18,300 nt of DNA from Candidatus Woesearchaeota archaeon (GCA_019323525.1 JAHWHD010000103.1:1-18300), one strand, 5' to 3'; positions 1 through 6,763 are shown, numbered from the stretch's first letter. Translations and numbers: made by a program. The notes: generated by a model not told the origin, from the sequence alone.

Positions 1-668
1 TAATCAGGAAATAATTTGTTAGCAAACCTTATCTCTGACCTGACTGAATCCCACAGGAGAAACCCGAACAACTGCTTTTTCAACCCAGTTTTAATTATTA
101 GATCAGGCGGCATGAAATACGAGGTATAGATATTGTCCTTGACAGTCTCGGCAGTTATACTTTCAGGATCCAATTTATCACCCTGCACTTTCTTAGCTAT
201 CAGTTTACACGCGTCAACTATCTCTTCCTGACCATTGTAATTCAGGCATAGGTTCAAGAAAAACCTATCATAATCCTTTGTTGAAGCTATCAATGCTTTA
301 ATCTCTTCTATCAACTCGCTTGGAAGGTCATACCATTTACCTACCACAGATATTTTTACCTGGTTCTCCTCAATAAGTTTACTGTTCTTAACACCTGCAA
401 GGAACTTAGTAAGATACGAAAGCAATATATCAGGTTTAGACATCTCCTGCGGAAGCAGATACAATGTCAAAATCCTCACATTGTTGGCTATCTGCTGCTC
501 GATCATCTCGTTCAAGAGCTTAAACGACCGTTCATACCCAATGTCAAGGTCTTTATCATTATTCTCGCACCACATCTCTGTCCCGTTCACAGTAAGACCT
601 ACATGTAATGGAATACGTTTACCCTCCTCTTTTCTCTTCCGCATCAAGTCTAAAAACTTCTGAAACAT
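1..668 (-). CDS. Divergent cis-prenyltransferase (UppS/UPP synthase family), 3' end outside window
   Basis: About 222 codons are visible from ATG 668; the stop lies beyond the left edge, and most of a normal ~240-residue protein is present. Members of this family add isopentenyl units in cis to make polyprenyl diphosphates, the lipid carriers for glycosylation. Family landmarks are seen in order: PLHVGLTVNGTEMW (residues 20-33, in place of the usual MDGNGRW region), LTLYLLPQEM (usual LTLYAFSTENW), NLCLNYNGQEEIVDA (usual NYGGRxEIVDA), and PPDLIIKTGLKKQLFGFLLWDS (usual DPDLLIRTGGExRLSNFLLWQ). The catalytic Asp of the DGNGRW motif aligns with Asn28, the motif Arg with Met32, and the RTGGE motif is degraded. 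It could be the non-catalytic partner of a heteromeric cis-prenyltransferase or an enzyme with changed chemistry. The family is fairly sure; activity is doubtful. A TATA element about 29 bases upstream supports this start. Confidence 0.82.
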   Translation of the reverse strand, partial: MFQKFLDLMRKRKEEGKRIPLHVGLTVNGTEMWCENNDKDLDIGYERSFKLLNEMIEQQIANNVRILTLYLLPQEMSKPDILLSYLTKFLAGVKNSKLIEENQVKISVVGKWYDLPSELIEEIKALIASTKDYDRFFLNLCLNYNGQEEIVDACKLIAKKVQGDKLDPESITAETVKDNIYTSYFMPPDLIIKTGLKKQLFGFLLWDSVRSEIRFANKLFPD

Positions 669-690
669 TTTACTATTAAGTGATGATACC

Positions 691-703
691 AAAATATATA
701 AAT
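691..703. promoter_or_regulatory. Shared TATA element for two divergent genes
   Basis: The A/T element AAATATATAAATC reads as a TATA box on both strands. Its centre (about 697) is about 29 bases from the plus start at 726 and about 29 bases from the minus start at 668. No second A/T box is obvious, so one element may serve both divergent transcripts, each nearly leaderless. Confidence 0.5.
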
Positions 704-725
704 CTTGTTATACTTAATTCACTAT

Positions 726-1562
726 ATGATAGAGTTCGTTATAGCTGTAATAGCATTACTGGTTGCAAGCTGGTCAGATATAAAGACTCGAGAGGTTCCT
801 GACTGGCTTAGCTATGCCCTTATCTTCATAGGATTCGGTCTAAGGGCAATACTCTCAATATTCCATGAAGATCCAAGCTATATACTCTATGGGGCATACG
901 GCTTTATAGTTTTCTTAGGTATTGGCTTACTATTATACTACTCTGGCCAATGGGGCGGCGGAGACTCTAAACTTATCTGGGGCATTGGCGCGTTAATCGG
1001 GTTAAAACTAGAACTCTCGATGCAGTTCATGATACTTTTCCTGATAAACCTTATTATTATAGGAGCAGTGTACGGATTTGTATGGTCTATCACATTATCC
1101 ATCAAGCACAGAAAACAGTTCATAAAAGAATACACAAATATATCTAACAAGCTAAAAGGATTAAGAAAGATAGTACTTATCTCTAGCATTGGTTTATTTA
1201 TTTTATTCTTATTGTTAATCAATAATACACTACTATCATTACCCTTACTGCTTGTAGCAGTCTTTGCCTTACTATTCTTCTATGTATTCGTATTTGCAAA
1301 AGCAGTAGAAAACTCATGCATGCTAAAGCTCTATCCTATCTCTAAGCTTACAGAAGGTGACTGGATAGCTAAAGACGTTATTGTTAAAGGAAAAAAGATC
1401 TGCGGACCTAAAGACCTTGGCATTACCAAGGAACAGATAGCAACCTTAAAAAAACTTAAGATCAAGAAAGTCCTTGTAAAGGAGGGCATACCATTTGTGC
1501 CAAGCTTCCTTATAGCCTTTATCTTTACCTGGGTAGTGGGTAACTGGTTCTTGTTTTTCTAA
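726..1562 (+). CDS. Archaeal type IV prepilin/prearchaellin peptidase (A24 aspartic protease)
   Basis: A 278-residue integral membrane protease that would cleave class III signal peptides of pilins or archaellins on the cytoplasmic face of the membrane. The two catalytic Asp motifs are present: SDIKTREVPDW (Asp18) and GGGDSKL (Asp80, the GxGD-type motif). Several hydrophobic helices follow, then a soluble part (about residues 200-255, with SKLTEGDWIAKDV and a KIKKVLVKEGIPFVP segment) and a final membrane helix. That tail resembles the archaeal A24 C-terminal domain (Arc_PepC_II). The open frame extends upstream to a TTG at 705, but the ATG at 726 fits the TATA spacing and starts directly at the first membrane helix. 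A plausible client, a pilin with a KSKRG-I processing site, lies at 17334. Confidence 0.88.
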   Translation: MIEFVIAVIALLVASWSDIKTREVPDWLSYALIFIGFGLRAILSIFHEDPSYILYGAYGFIVFLGIGLLLYYSGQWGGGDSKLIWGIGALIGLKLELSMQFMILFLINLIIIGAVYGFVWSITLSIKHRKQFIKEYTNISNKLKGLRKIVLISSIGLFILFLLLINNTLLSLPLLLVAVFALLFFYVFVFAKAVENSCMLKLYPISKLTEGDWIAKDVIVKGKKICGPKDLGITKEQIATLKKLKIKKVLVKEGIPFVPSFLIAFIFTWVVGNWFLFF

Positions 1563-1585
1563 ATATATTTCCCGCTATAGTAATA

Positions 1586-1594
1586 GTTAAATAA
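1586..1594 (+). promoter_or_regulatory. TATA box for the small-protein pair at 1617
   Basis: GTTAAATAA is centred about 27 bases before the ATG at 1617, the spacing seen across this window for nearly leaderless transcripts. Confidence 0.4.
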
Positions 1595-1616
1595 CCATCT
1601 TAGATTCTAATATTCT

Positions 1617-1946
1617 ATGGATACATTCAATATCTACTACGGGAGGCCTGCACTAGCAAGTCCCTCTCCTATTGGTTACTATGTTGAAGGCGGAGACTGT
1701 CACGGGCTAAGACTTCTACAGTACGACTGCAATGACGAGCATCCTGACTACAAGAGCATTGCAAAGACAGTAGCAGCTAATTTTCCAGGAACGATCGTTG
1801 AACTCACGCTGCTGTCTCAACAGCCTGAAAGCAAGCGTACAAACCACCGTTTTGGCATTGTAAAAGGCAAGATGTTTGGAGCTCTTGACGATAATCAATT
1901 GAAAGAACTTGCAACAGAAATCGCGCACGAGCTAAGAGGAAGATAA
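1617..1946 (+). CDS. Small hypothetical protein, first of a tandem pair
   Basis: A soluble protein of 109 residues that I do not recognise. It has no signal peptide, membrane segment or clear metal motif, only two Cys (about residues 28 and 37) in a CHGLRLLQYDC segment. It ends with an amphipathic helix containing LDDNQLKELATEIAHEL. The next gene starts one base after its stop, so the two are probably one transcript. The two products look distantly related: each has a YxGR motif near the N-terminus (YYGR, YFGR), an RFG motif, then LD-xx-QL followed by a hydrophobic helix. No function can be assigned. Reality of the gene is supported by the TATA spacing, the tight coupling to its neighbour and the absence of a better frame. 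Confidence 0.7.
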   Translation: MDTFNIYYGRPALASPSPIGYYVEGGDCHGLRLLQYDCNDEHPDYKSIAKTVAANFPGTIVELTLLSQQPESKRTNHRFGIVKGKMFGALDDNQLKELATEIAHELRGR

Positions 1947-1947
1947 A

Positions 1948-2280
1948 ATGTCAACTCGAACATCTTGCGGAGCACCTATGCCTGGAACATACAGTATTGC
2001 TAATCTTTATTTTGGAAGAGACAAGAAAGATTCCAAAGACTACTTTTTTCTTGAAGGCTATCTTGCAGATACAGGTGAATGGCACGACCTTGGCAGCCGC
2101 CTAGACCCTGCTAAGGCAGCACTTCTTATTGATAAAGGCAGGATTCCAACTGTAGACTCAAAACAATCGCACATCTACTCAACTAGAAGATTCGGAACAG
2201 AATCAAACAGATACGCATGGCACGGTCTTGACGAAAAACAATTAGCAGAATTCTTGCAACTTGTCAAATCCGACGATTAA
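1948..2280 (+). CDS. Small hypothetical protein, second of a tandem pair
   Basis: A soluble protein of 110 residues, not recognised. It has a Ser/Thr-rich N-terminus with one Cys, then NLYFGRDKKDSKDYFFLEGY, a WHDLGSRLDPAKAALLIDKG segment that reads like a small alpha/beta protein, and a C-terminal GLDEKQLAEFLQLV helix. Its layout matches the upstream gene at 1617, suggesting an old tandem duplication. The start lies one base after the upstream stop and is preceded by a GAGGA ribosome-binding sequence at 1936-1940 inside the upstream gene, which decides the start. Its stop overlaps the stop of the minus-strand HIT gene by 4 bases. Function unknown. Confidence 0.7.
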   Translation: MSTRTSCGAPMPGTYSIANLYFGRDKKDSKDYFFLEGYLADTGEWHDLGSRLDPAKAALLIDKGRIPTVDSKQSHIYSTRRFGTESNRYAWHGLDEKQLAEFLQLVKSDD

Positions 2281-2777
2281 GGCATCCTCTCAAGCTGCTT
2301 AATAAGGTAATTCTCTTCACCCTCTTCTTTCTCTATCTTCTCAATATCTTCAAGCTCCTCTTTCTTCTCTTCTTCCTTCTTCTCTTTCAGTCCATCTTTA
2401 AGCAGGAGCTCAAACCCTTGCATGTCATCATCAGAAAACTTTTCAGGTTTCCAGTCAAGGTTAAGACCGTCACCCTCAGTCCTTGGTATGATGTTGATAG
2501 AGAAATGCGGCACTTCCTGTCCAGGCGTACCGTTATGAACTATGATGTTAGTTCCGTGCACTCCAAGCACCTCAAACACTAAGGCACTTAACTTGTTAGA
2601 TACATTGAACAGATGCTCAACCTCAGCGTCAGGGACTTCTTCAAATATCCTGTAATGCTGTTTAGGAACAACTGTAATCTGTCCTTCAGCAACAGCAGTT
2701 TTAGGAAGGAACGCTATTAGTTTCTCATCTTCGTATATCACCTGTTCGCGTTCCACATCACAGTATTTACACGTCAT
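2277..2777 (-). CDS. HIT-family protein with degenerate HIT motif and acidic tail
   Basis: A 166-residue member of the histidine-triad fold, normally nucleotide-binding hydrolases or transferases. An N-terminal CKYC pair (Cys3, Cys6) resembles the zinc knuckle of Hint-type proteins. The core runs YEDEKLIAFLP, GQITVVPKQHY and NIIVHNGTPGQEVPH up to about residue 100. The HxHxHxx motif reads H91-F-S93-I-N95: only the first His remains and the nucleophilic middle His is Ser. The last ~45 residues are a highly charged Glu/Lys coiled-coil-like tail. Its start overlaps the stop of the upstream HIT gene by 4 bases (ATGA), so the two are translationally coupled and may form a complex. It is probably a binding or regulatory protein rather than a hydrolase (inference). 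Confidence 0.85.
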   Translation of the reverse strand: MTCKYCDVEREQVIYEDEKLIAFLPKTAVAEGQITVVPKQHYRIFEEVPDAEVEHLFNVSNKLSALVFEVLGVHGTNIIVHNGTPGQEVPHFSINIIPRTEGDGLNLDWKPEKFSDDDMQGFELLLKDGLKEKKEEEKKEELEDIEKIEKEEGEENYLIKQLERMP

Positions 2778-3673
2778 CCTAACAACTGGGCAATAGCATC
2801 TAGATCTATACCCTCTCCCTCCTCAATCTTCTCATCAATTTCATCGTCTTTATCTTTTGCTTTGGATTTTTCTGTTTTTTTAGAACCTGTTTTTATTTCA
2901 TTTATTTCATTTTTCTTAGTAGCTTTTTCTTTCTTTAAAGGAATCTTTTTACCGCTGACACATGTGCAAGGCTTTTTCCCAGACTCTTCTGCTTCTTCCT
3001 CTGTAAGGTATATCCTGTTTTCTTCGCGTATGTTCTGTGCAAAAGCACAGTTCTGTGTATGGAACCTTTTAGCTGTCTTGCTAGTGATGTATTTATCAGC
3101 TTTCTTTGTTTCAGTTTTTTGTATTTCTGATTTTTTTTCTTTTGATACTTTTTCTGATGCTCTTTTTACTTCTTTTTTTTCAGGCACATACCCAATCCTT
3201 GCACTTAACTTCTTTTTAACATCTGCAATATCAATTTCTCGTTCTTTAACCTTGAACAGACCGTCAGCCTCAAACCTAGGTATTATATGTATCATGAAAT
3301 GCTGCGCTCTCTGGCCTGCAACACCGCCGTTAGCGATGAACACAGTAGTGCCTGTAGCTTTCAATGCCTTTAACGCAGAATTACTTAGCTTCTTAGCCAC
3401 AACAAACAAATGGCCTAACACGTCTTGAGGTACAACAGGCATTATAGCATAATGCTCTTTAGGCATGACTAGCATATGACCTTTAGAAGCAGGGTTAATA
3501 TCCAGTATTGCTATTACCTTATCATCTTCATACACTTTCTTTGCAGGTATCTTCCCGCCAATGATCTGGCAGAATATACAATTCTGTTTCTGGTACTCTG
3601 CTAACTCCTCTGGAGACATGTTCTTCAACTTTTCCTGTAACGCAGCCATATCCTGCTCTGACATCTGTTGCAT
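2774..3673 (-). CDS. HIT-family protein fused to an Ada-like Cys-rich metal-binding module
   Basis: 299 residues in three parts. Residues 31-140 are a HIT domain with CIFC (Cys32, Cys35), GHMLVMPKEHY and NGGVAGQRAQHF. Its triad reads H125-F-M127-I-H129, so the catalytic middle His is Met while the flanking His are kept. Residues 165-193 are a Lys/Glu-rich linker. Residues 195-240 (ITSKTAKRFHTQNC, EEAEESGKKPCTC) match the pattern of Ada-type zinc modules (FHxxxC... EEAxxxGxxPCxxC), with Cys209, Cys236 and Cys238 as likely ligands. A charged tail ends in a short helix. A TATA box at 3696-3703 lies about 27 bases upstream, supporting ATG 3673. It is coupled by a 4-base overlap to the second HIT gene. 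Fold is sure; the substrate and whether it acts on a nucleic acid are unknown. Confidence 0.87.
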   Translation of the reverse strand: MQQMSEQDMAALQEKLKNMSPEELAEYQKQNCIFCQIIGGKIPAKKVYEDDKVIAILDINPASKGHMLVMPKEHYAIMPVVPQDVLGHLFVVAKKLSNSALKALKATGTTVFIANGGVAGQRAQHFMIHIIPRFEADGLFKVKEREIDIADVKKKLSARIGYVPEKKEVKRASEKVSKEKKSEIQKTETKKADKYITSKTAKRFHTQNCAFAQNIREENRIYLTEEEAEESGKKPCTCVSGKKIPLKKEKATKKNEINEIKTGSKKTEKSKAKDKDDEIDEKIEEGEGIDLDAIAQLLG

Positions 3674-3695
3674 AACACAACTTTAAGAATGTTTG

Positions 3696-3728
3696 TTTAT
3701 AAATGTTTCTCCCAAAACATATTTATAC
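3696..3728. promoter_or_regulatory. Divergent TATA boxes for the HIT operon and the MazG-like gene
   Basis: Two TATA elements lie in the 76-base divergent gap. TTTATAAA at 3696-3703 is about 27 bases from the minus start at 3673, and TTTATAC at 3722-3728 is about 26 bases from the plus start at 3750. Unlike 691-703 the two boxes are separate, and I see no strong palindrome between them. Confidence 0.5.
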
Positions 3729-3749
3729 CATTACTTATTCTGGTTTCAC

Positions 3750-4118
3750 ATGAACGATTTCCAAAAACGTATCAAACAATTCGCAGAAGAGCGTGACTGG
3801 AACCAGTTCCATAATCCTAAAGACCTTCTTCTAGGTATTGTTGAAGAGATCGGCGAGATACGCAACCTTGTCAAATGGGTGCAGGACCATGAAACACTGA
3901 AGAAGGTACTGGCTGACAACAAAGATATTCTTGAAGACAACATAGGCGACATCTACTGGTTCCTGGCAATACTTGCAAACAACCACGGAGTCAACATAGA
4001 TGAAGCAATTGACAAGGTTATCAAGAACAACGAGAAACGCTTCCCTGTAAAGGACGTCAAATCCCAGCATACTAACATATACCTTGGCGGCAAGGATAAG
4101 CAGTATGATGATGCATAA
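3750..4118 (+). CDS. MazG-like nucleotide pyrophosphohydrolase
   Basis: A 122-residue single-domain all-alpha NTP pyrophosphohydrolase, expected to cleave (d)NTPs to the monophosphate and pyrophosphate in the cytosol, for instance to clear damaged or surplus nucleotides. The metal-binding helices are visible: VEEIGEI (Glu32, Glu33, Glu36) and EDNIGDIYW (Asp63, Asp67). The second has the D-xxx-D form seen in part of the MazG-like family rather than ExxD. The C-terminal NNEKRFP segment is typical of the family. The frame is open back to 3693, but the ATG at 3750 fits the TATA spacing and the family's N-terminus. The specific nucleotide substrate cannot be read from sequence. Confidence 0.85.
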   Translation: MNDFQKRIKQFAEERDWNQFHNPKDLLLGIVEEIGEIRNLVKWVQDHETLKKVLADNKDILEDNIGDIYWFLAILANNHGVNIDEAIDKVIKNNEKRFPVKDVKSQHTNIYLGGKDKQYDDA

Positions 4119-4133
4119 AAAAAAATAAAAAAA
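4119..4133 (-). terminator. U-tract terminator after receptor 1
   Basis: Directly after the receptor gene's stop, the minus strand carries two T runs (7 and at least 7) separated by one A. This is a typical archaeal intrinsic terminator without a needed stem. Confidence 0.6.
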
Positions 4134-5213
4134 TCATTCGAGTTCTACAAACTCTCCATCATGTATTGTCTTGAGGTTTATTTCTTTCAGTGTAGAGCTT
4201 TTTGAAAACTTGATCTTTCCAGATGCACCCTCGAAATCAAGCTCCTTGACCTTATCCACCATGCACTCTGAATCATCACACCGTTCGATAAGATCTTTCA
4301 TGATATATACCATATCATAAGTGCTTGCAGACGAGAACTCTGCCTGTTCGCCATACCTTTTCTCATAGAGCTCTGAATACTCTGTAATCTCTGGTGTCGA
4401 GCCAGCCTTGTAATGGTACGTATAGACAATGCCGTCAGCCAGTTCACCAGCCCCTTCCATAAGGTCAGGCGTCTGTGTGTACCAGATACCTATGACAGGA
4501 ATGTCTATGCCAAGCTCTTTCTTCTGCTTTAGCATGTTAGCATAAGGTCCTGGGTTGAGACCCGCGAAGATAACATCAGGATCAGCCTTTTTAAGCTTTG
4601 CAAGCTGCACCCTGAACTCAGAAGCAAGCCAATCACTTGGCTGAATACTGATAACATCAACACCTTGCTTTTCAGCGATCTCTACCACAATCTCTCTATA
4701 ACTTTCATAAAAATCGTTCTGGTTATAGATGATCCCGAGAGTCTCATAACCCTGCTCCTCAACATACTCGAAGAGTTTGGTAACCTCTCTCCTCATCGAC
4801 GGCTGAAGGCTGAAATAATGCGGAAACTTACCTTCCAAAGACATGAGCCTGAACGATGGCGTGAAAACTATAGACTTCCCTTCTGTCACAGGAGCTACTG
4901 CTGGAGAGTTTGCTGAGCAGACAACTATGAACTTGTCAATACCCTGCGTCTGCATCTTGTTGACTGCAGTTACAGCTGGCTGTGCAGAGCACTGGTCATC
5001 CTCTACAACAAGCTCGAGCATCTTACCATCTATCCCTCCTGCTTCGTTTATCTCATCTATAGCAGTCTGTGCGCCTCTAAGGCTCCACTCACCTAACCTG
5101 GCTACAGGCCCTGTAAGAGGTCCTGAAAACCCTATCTTGATAGTATCTTCTGAACATCCTGCTACCAAGACCAATACAACAATTATTCCGAAAATAAGTT
5201 TGTTTTTTACCAT
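4134..5213 (-). CDS. Amino-acid-type ABC transporter receptor lipoprotein 1 (Peripla_BP_6/LivK-like)
   Basis: A 359-residue solute receptor tethered outside the membrane. The signal peptide has a lipobox LVAGC (Cys20). The mature part opens with TIKIGFSGPLTG, AIDEINEAGGIDGK and LVVEDDQC, all typical of LivJ/LivK-type receptors. Cys75 and Cys99 sit where E. coli LivJ/LivK have their disulfide; a second pair, CDDSEC (312-317), is shared with receptors 2 and 6. Because of the TATA box at 5238-5245, ATG 5213 is preferred over the in-frame ATG at 5222. The gene is monocistronic, ends in a U-tract and diverges from TrmB regulator 1. Ligand unknown; amino acids or related small organic ions are likely from the family. 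Confidence 0.9.
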   Translation of the reverse strand: MVKNKLIFGIIVVLVLVAGCSEDTIKIGFSGPLTGPVARLGEWSLRGAQTAIDEINEAGGIDGKMLELVVEDDQCSAQPAVTAVNKMQTQGIDKFIVVCSANSPAVAPVTEGKSIVFTPSFRLMSLEGKFPHYFSLQPSMRREVTKLFEYVEEQGYETLGIIYNQNDFYESYREIVVEIAEKQGVDVISIQPSDWLASEFRVQLAKLKKADPDVIFAGLNPGPYANMLKQKKELGIDIPVIGIWYTQTPDLMEGAGELADGIVYTYHYKAGSTPEITEYSELYEKRYGEQAEFSSASTYDMVYIMKDLIERCDDSECMVDKVKELDFEGASGKIKFSKSSTLKEINLKTIHDGEFVELE

Positions 5214-5217
5214 ATTG

Positions 5218-5229
5218 AACATATATGTT
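5218..5229. repeat. Perfect 12-bp palindrome at the receptor 1 start site
   Basis: AACATATATGTT is self-complementary and covers the predicted transcription start of receptor 1. It may be an extra repressor site or simply A/T-rich chance sequence. Confidence 0.35.
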
Positions 5230-5237
5230 ATAGAACA

Positions 5238-5290
5238 TATTTAAATTTGTGTTGTCAATTAATTAACGACAGAAGAAAGATTTATAAATA
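5238..5290. promoter_or_regulatory. Divergent TATA boxes, receptor 1 / regulator 1
   Basis: On the minus strand TTTAAATA (5245 down to 5238) lies about 28 bases from ATG 5213. On the plus strand TTTATAAATA (5281-5290) lies about 25 bases from ATG 5311, so regulator 1 is probably leaderless. Confidence 0.55.
5250..5271. promoter_or_regulatory. Putative operator 1 between divergent TATA boxes
   Basis: A 22-bp imperfect palindrome: T-GTTGTCAATT-AATTAACGAC-A, with 9 of 11 positions pairing around a central AATTAATT. It lies between the two TATA boxes, next to the BRE position of each. By position it is the likely binding site of regulator 1. Confidence 0.5.
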
Positions 5291-5309
5291 TATTAACATT
5301 TCTTCTGAC
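5268..5309. repeat. Inverted repeat flanking the regulator 1 TATA box
   Basis: GACAGAAGAAA (5268-5278) and TTTCTTCTGAC (5299-5309) are inverted copies with one mismatch in 11. The TATA box of regulator 1 lies in the 20-base spacer and the ATG follows one base later, so this could be a second, autoregulatory site. Confidence 0.4.
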
Positions 5310-5310
5310 A

Positions 5311-6042
5311 ATGGAAGAAGAACTAAGGGAATTCGGCCTTACCGATAAAGAGATTCAGGTATACCTTGCATGCCTTAAGCTGGGCTCTGCACTGGTCCAG
5401 GACATTGCAAAAGCAGCAGGCACGTACAGGACTTATACCTATGAGATTCTTAAATCATTAAAAGAAAAAGGGCTTGTTTCTTATGTGATTAGGTCAGGCA
5501 AGCAGTATTTTGAGGTCGCAGAGCCAGACAAACTTCTCAGTATCCTCAAAGAGAAAGAAGCAAAAATCAACAACATCATGCCACAATTAAAAGGCATATA
5601 CAAGACAGCTGTAGAAAAGCCAAAGATAGAGGTCTACGAAGGCAAAGAAGGTGTTAAGACAGTCATGGATGATATTGTAAGAACCAAACAAGAGGCTTTG
5701 GTTTACTGTTCTACAAGAAAACAAATGAACCTGCTTACATTCTATTTCCCAAACTTCATCAAAAGACGTATCAAGAACAAGATAAGGATCAAGGTTTTGG
5801 CAGAAGCTTCAAAAACAGCCATGGAATATGTCAAGACAAATAAACAAGAGTTAAGAGAGATGAGATTCTTGCCGATTGAGATGGAGTTTCCAACAGCTAC
5901 ATACATATATGGAAACAAAGTGGCGATAATGTCGCTAGAGAAAGATATTATTGGGGTGGTCATAGAAAGCGAGACAATTGCAAAGACACAAAGAATTGTG
6001 TTTGATCTATTATGGAGTGCAGCTCATCTTCCGCCAAAATAG
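5311..6042 (+). CDS. TrmB-family transcriptional regulator 1
   Basis: 243 residues. An N-terminal winged helix-turn-helix (about 1-70: GLTDKEIQVYLACLKLG, recognition region GTYRTYTYEILKSLKEKGLV) is followed by a coiled coil (about 74-102) for dimerisation and a C-terminal effector-type domain (about 106-238: IEVYEGKEGVKTVMDD, later TYIYGNKVAIMS). It is shorter than Pyrococcus TrmB (about 340 residues), and I see no match to the latter's maltose-binding domain. It is divergent from receptor 1, with a palindrome between, and its 3' end overlaps the 3' end of livF by 19 bases. It probably controls receptor 1 and itself. Effector and sign of control are unknown. Confidence 0.88.
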   Translation: MEEELREFGLTDKEIQVYLACLKLGSALVQDIAKAAGTYRTYTYEILKSLKEKGLVSYVIRSGKQYFEVAEPDKLLSILKEKEAKINNIMPQLKGIYKTAVEKPKIEVYEGKEGVKTVMDDIVRTKQEALVYCSTRKQMNLLTFYFPNFIKRRIKNKIRIKVLAEASKTAMEYVKTNKQELREMRFLPIEMEFPTATYIYGNKVAIMSLEKDIIGVVIESETIAKTQRIVFDLLWSAAHLPPK

Positions 6043-6728
6043 ATATTCTTAATCTTCTTATCTTTAAGGATCTCTTTACCTCCCTCAAGAGCTATCTTTC
6101 CATCCTCAAGAACATAAGTCCTGTCAGCTATCTTTACAGCCTGTTTTGCATTCTGCTCGACTATAATGACAGATATGCCTTCCTTGTTTATCTCGACGAT
6201 CTTCTCAAATATGTGCTTCATTGCTTTCGGGGATAATCCAAGAGAAGGTTCATCTAAAAGAAGAAGTTCAGGACTTTGTATTAGAGCCCTTGCAATAGCT
6301 AACATCTGCTGCTGACCTCCTGAAAGAGTAAATGCGTAATCATTTTGTTTATCTTTAAGGAAAGAAAACTTCTCAAACACGTCTTGAAGGTTTCTTGCAA
6401 GTACCTCGCGGTCCTTCATAATAAACCCGCCCATCTCAAGGTTCTCTTTGACAGTCAGGTCAGAAAAAACCTGCCTTCCCTGAGGCACGTAACTCACACC
6501 CTCATAGATAAGTTCATGTGTTGGCAGTCTTGTTATGTTCTTATCCTTGAACATGATCTCCCCAGAATAAACCTTGCAGAGATTAAAGATACTTTTCAAT
6601 AACGTGCTTTTCCCAGCACCATTCGGACCGATTAACGCAACAATCTCAGCTGGTTTAACCTCTAAACTAACCTCTTTTAGAATCTCCATCCTGTCATATC
6701 CGGCTCGCAGTCCCTCTATCTTTAGCAT
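6024..6728 (-). CDS. livF: Liv-type ABC transporter ATPase LivF
   Basis: A 234-residue cytosolic ATPase that would pair with LivG to drive the LivHM channel. All ABC motifs are present: Tyr11 (A-loop), Walker A GPNGAGKS (34-41), Q-loop YVPQGRQVF (Gln83), signature LSGGQ (135-139), Walker B LLLLDE (155-160) and, after it, IIVEQNAKQA, where the LivF branch normally has EQN instead of the H-loop His. It is the only livF in the island. It lies 35 bases after receptor 2 but has its own promoter-like TTTATTAA element, and its tail overlaps regulator 1 on the other strand. Confidence 0.93.
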   Translation of the reverse strand: MLKIEGLRAGYDRMEILKEVSLEVKPAEIVALIGPNGAGKSTLLKSIFNLCKVYSGEIMFKDKNITRLPTHELIYEGVSYVPQGRQVFSDLTVKENLEMGGFIMKDREVLARNLQDVFEKFSFLKDKQNDYAFTLSGGQQQMLAIARALIQSPELLLLDEPSLGLSPKAMKHIFEKIVEINKEGISVIIVEQNAKQAVKIADRTYVLEDGKIALEGGKEILKDKKIKNIYFGGR

Positions 6729-6730
6729 AA

Positions 6731-6762
6731 TAAAAAAAATAAAGAAAAAAGAGTTAATAAAT
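6731..6762 (-). promoter_or_regulatory. Core-type promoter of livF with pyrimidine tract
   Basis: The minus strand reads ATTTATTAAC (6762 down to 6753) and then a T-rich tract through 6731. The TATA-like part is about 29 bases from ATG 6728. The same TTTATTAA plus T-tract layout precedes livG and livH. The T-tract could also terminate the receptor 2 transcript. Confidence 0.5.
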
Positions 6763-6763
6763 G

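Noticed and set aside
481..663. 60-residue plus-strand open frame
   Set aside because: Shadow of the minus-strand cis-prenyltransferase-like gene.
938..1222. 94-residue minus-strand open frame
   Set aside because: Antisense to the prepilin peptidase, whose two catalytic Asp motifs are intact.
2862..3428. 188-residue plus-strand open frame
   Set aside because: It is the antisense of the Lys/Glu-rich HIT gene; its Phe/Ser-rich, Cys-scattered product is typical of a reverse-strand shadow, and the HIT frame has clear family motifs.
3840..3955. Suspected loss of a metal ligand in the MazG-like protein (NIGD instead of ExxD)
   Set aside because: Asp63 at D-xxx-D matches a pattern found in part of the MazG-like family, so the site is probably complete.
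6680..6728. Suspected missing H-loop His in LivF as a defect
   Set aside because: IVEQN in place of a His at this point is usual in LivF proteins.
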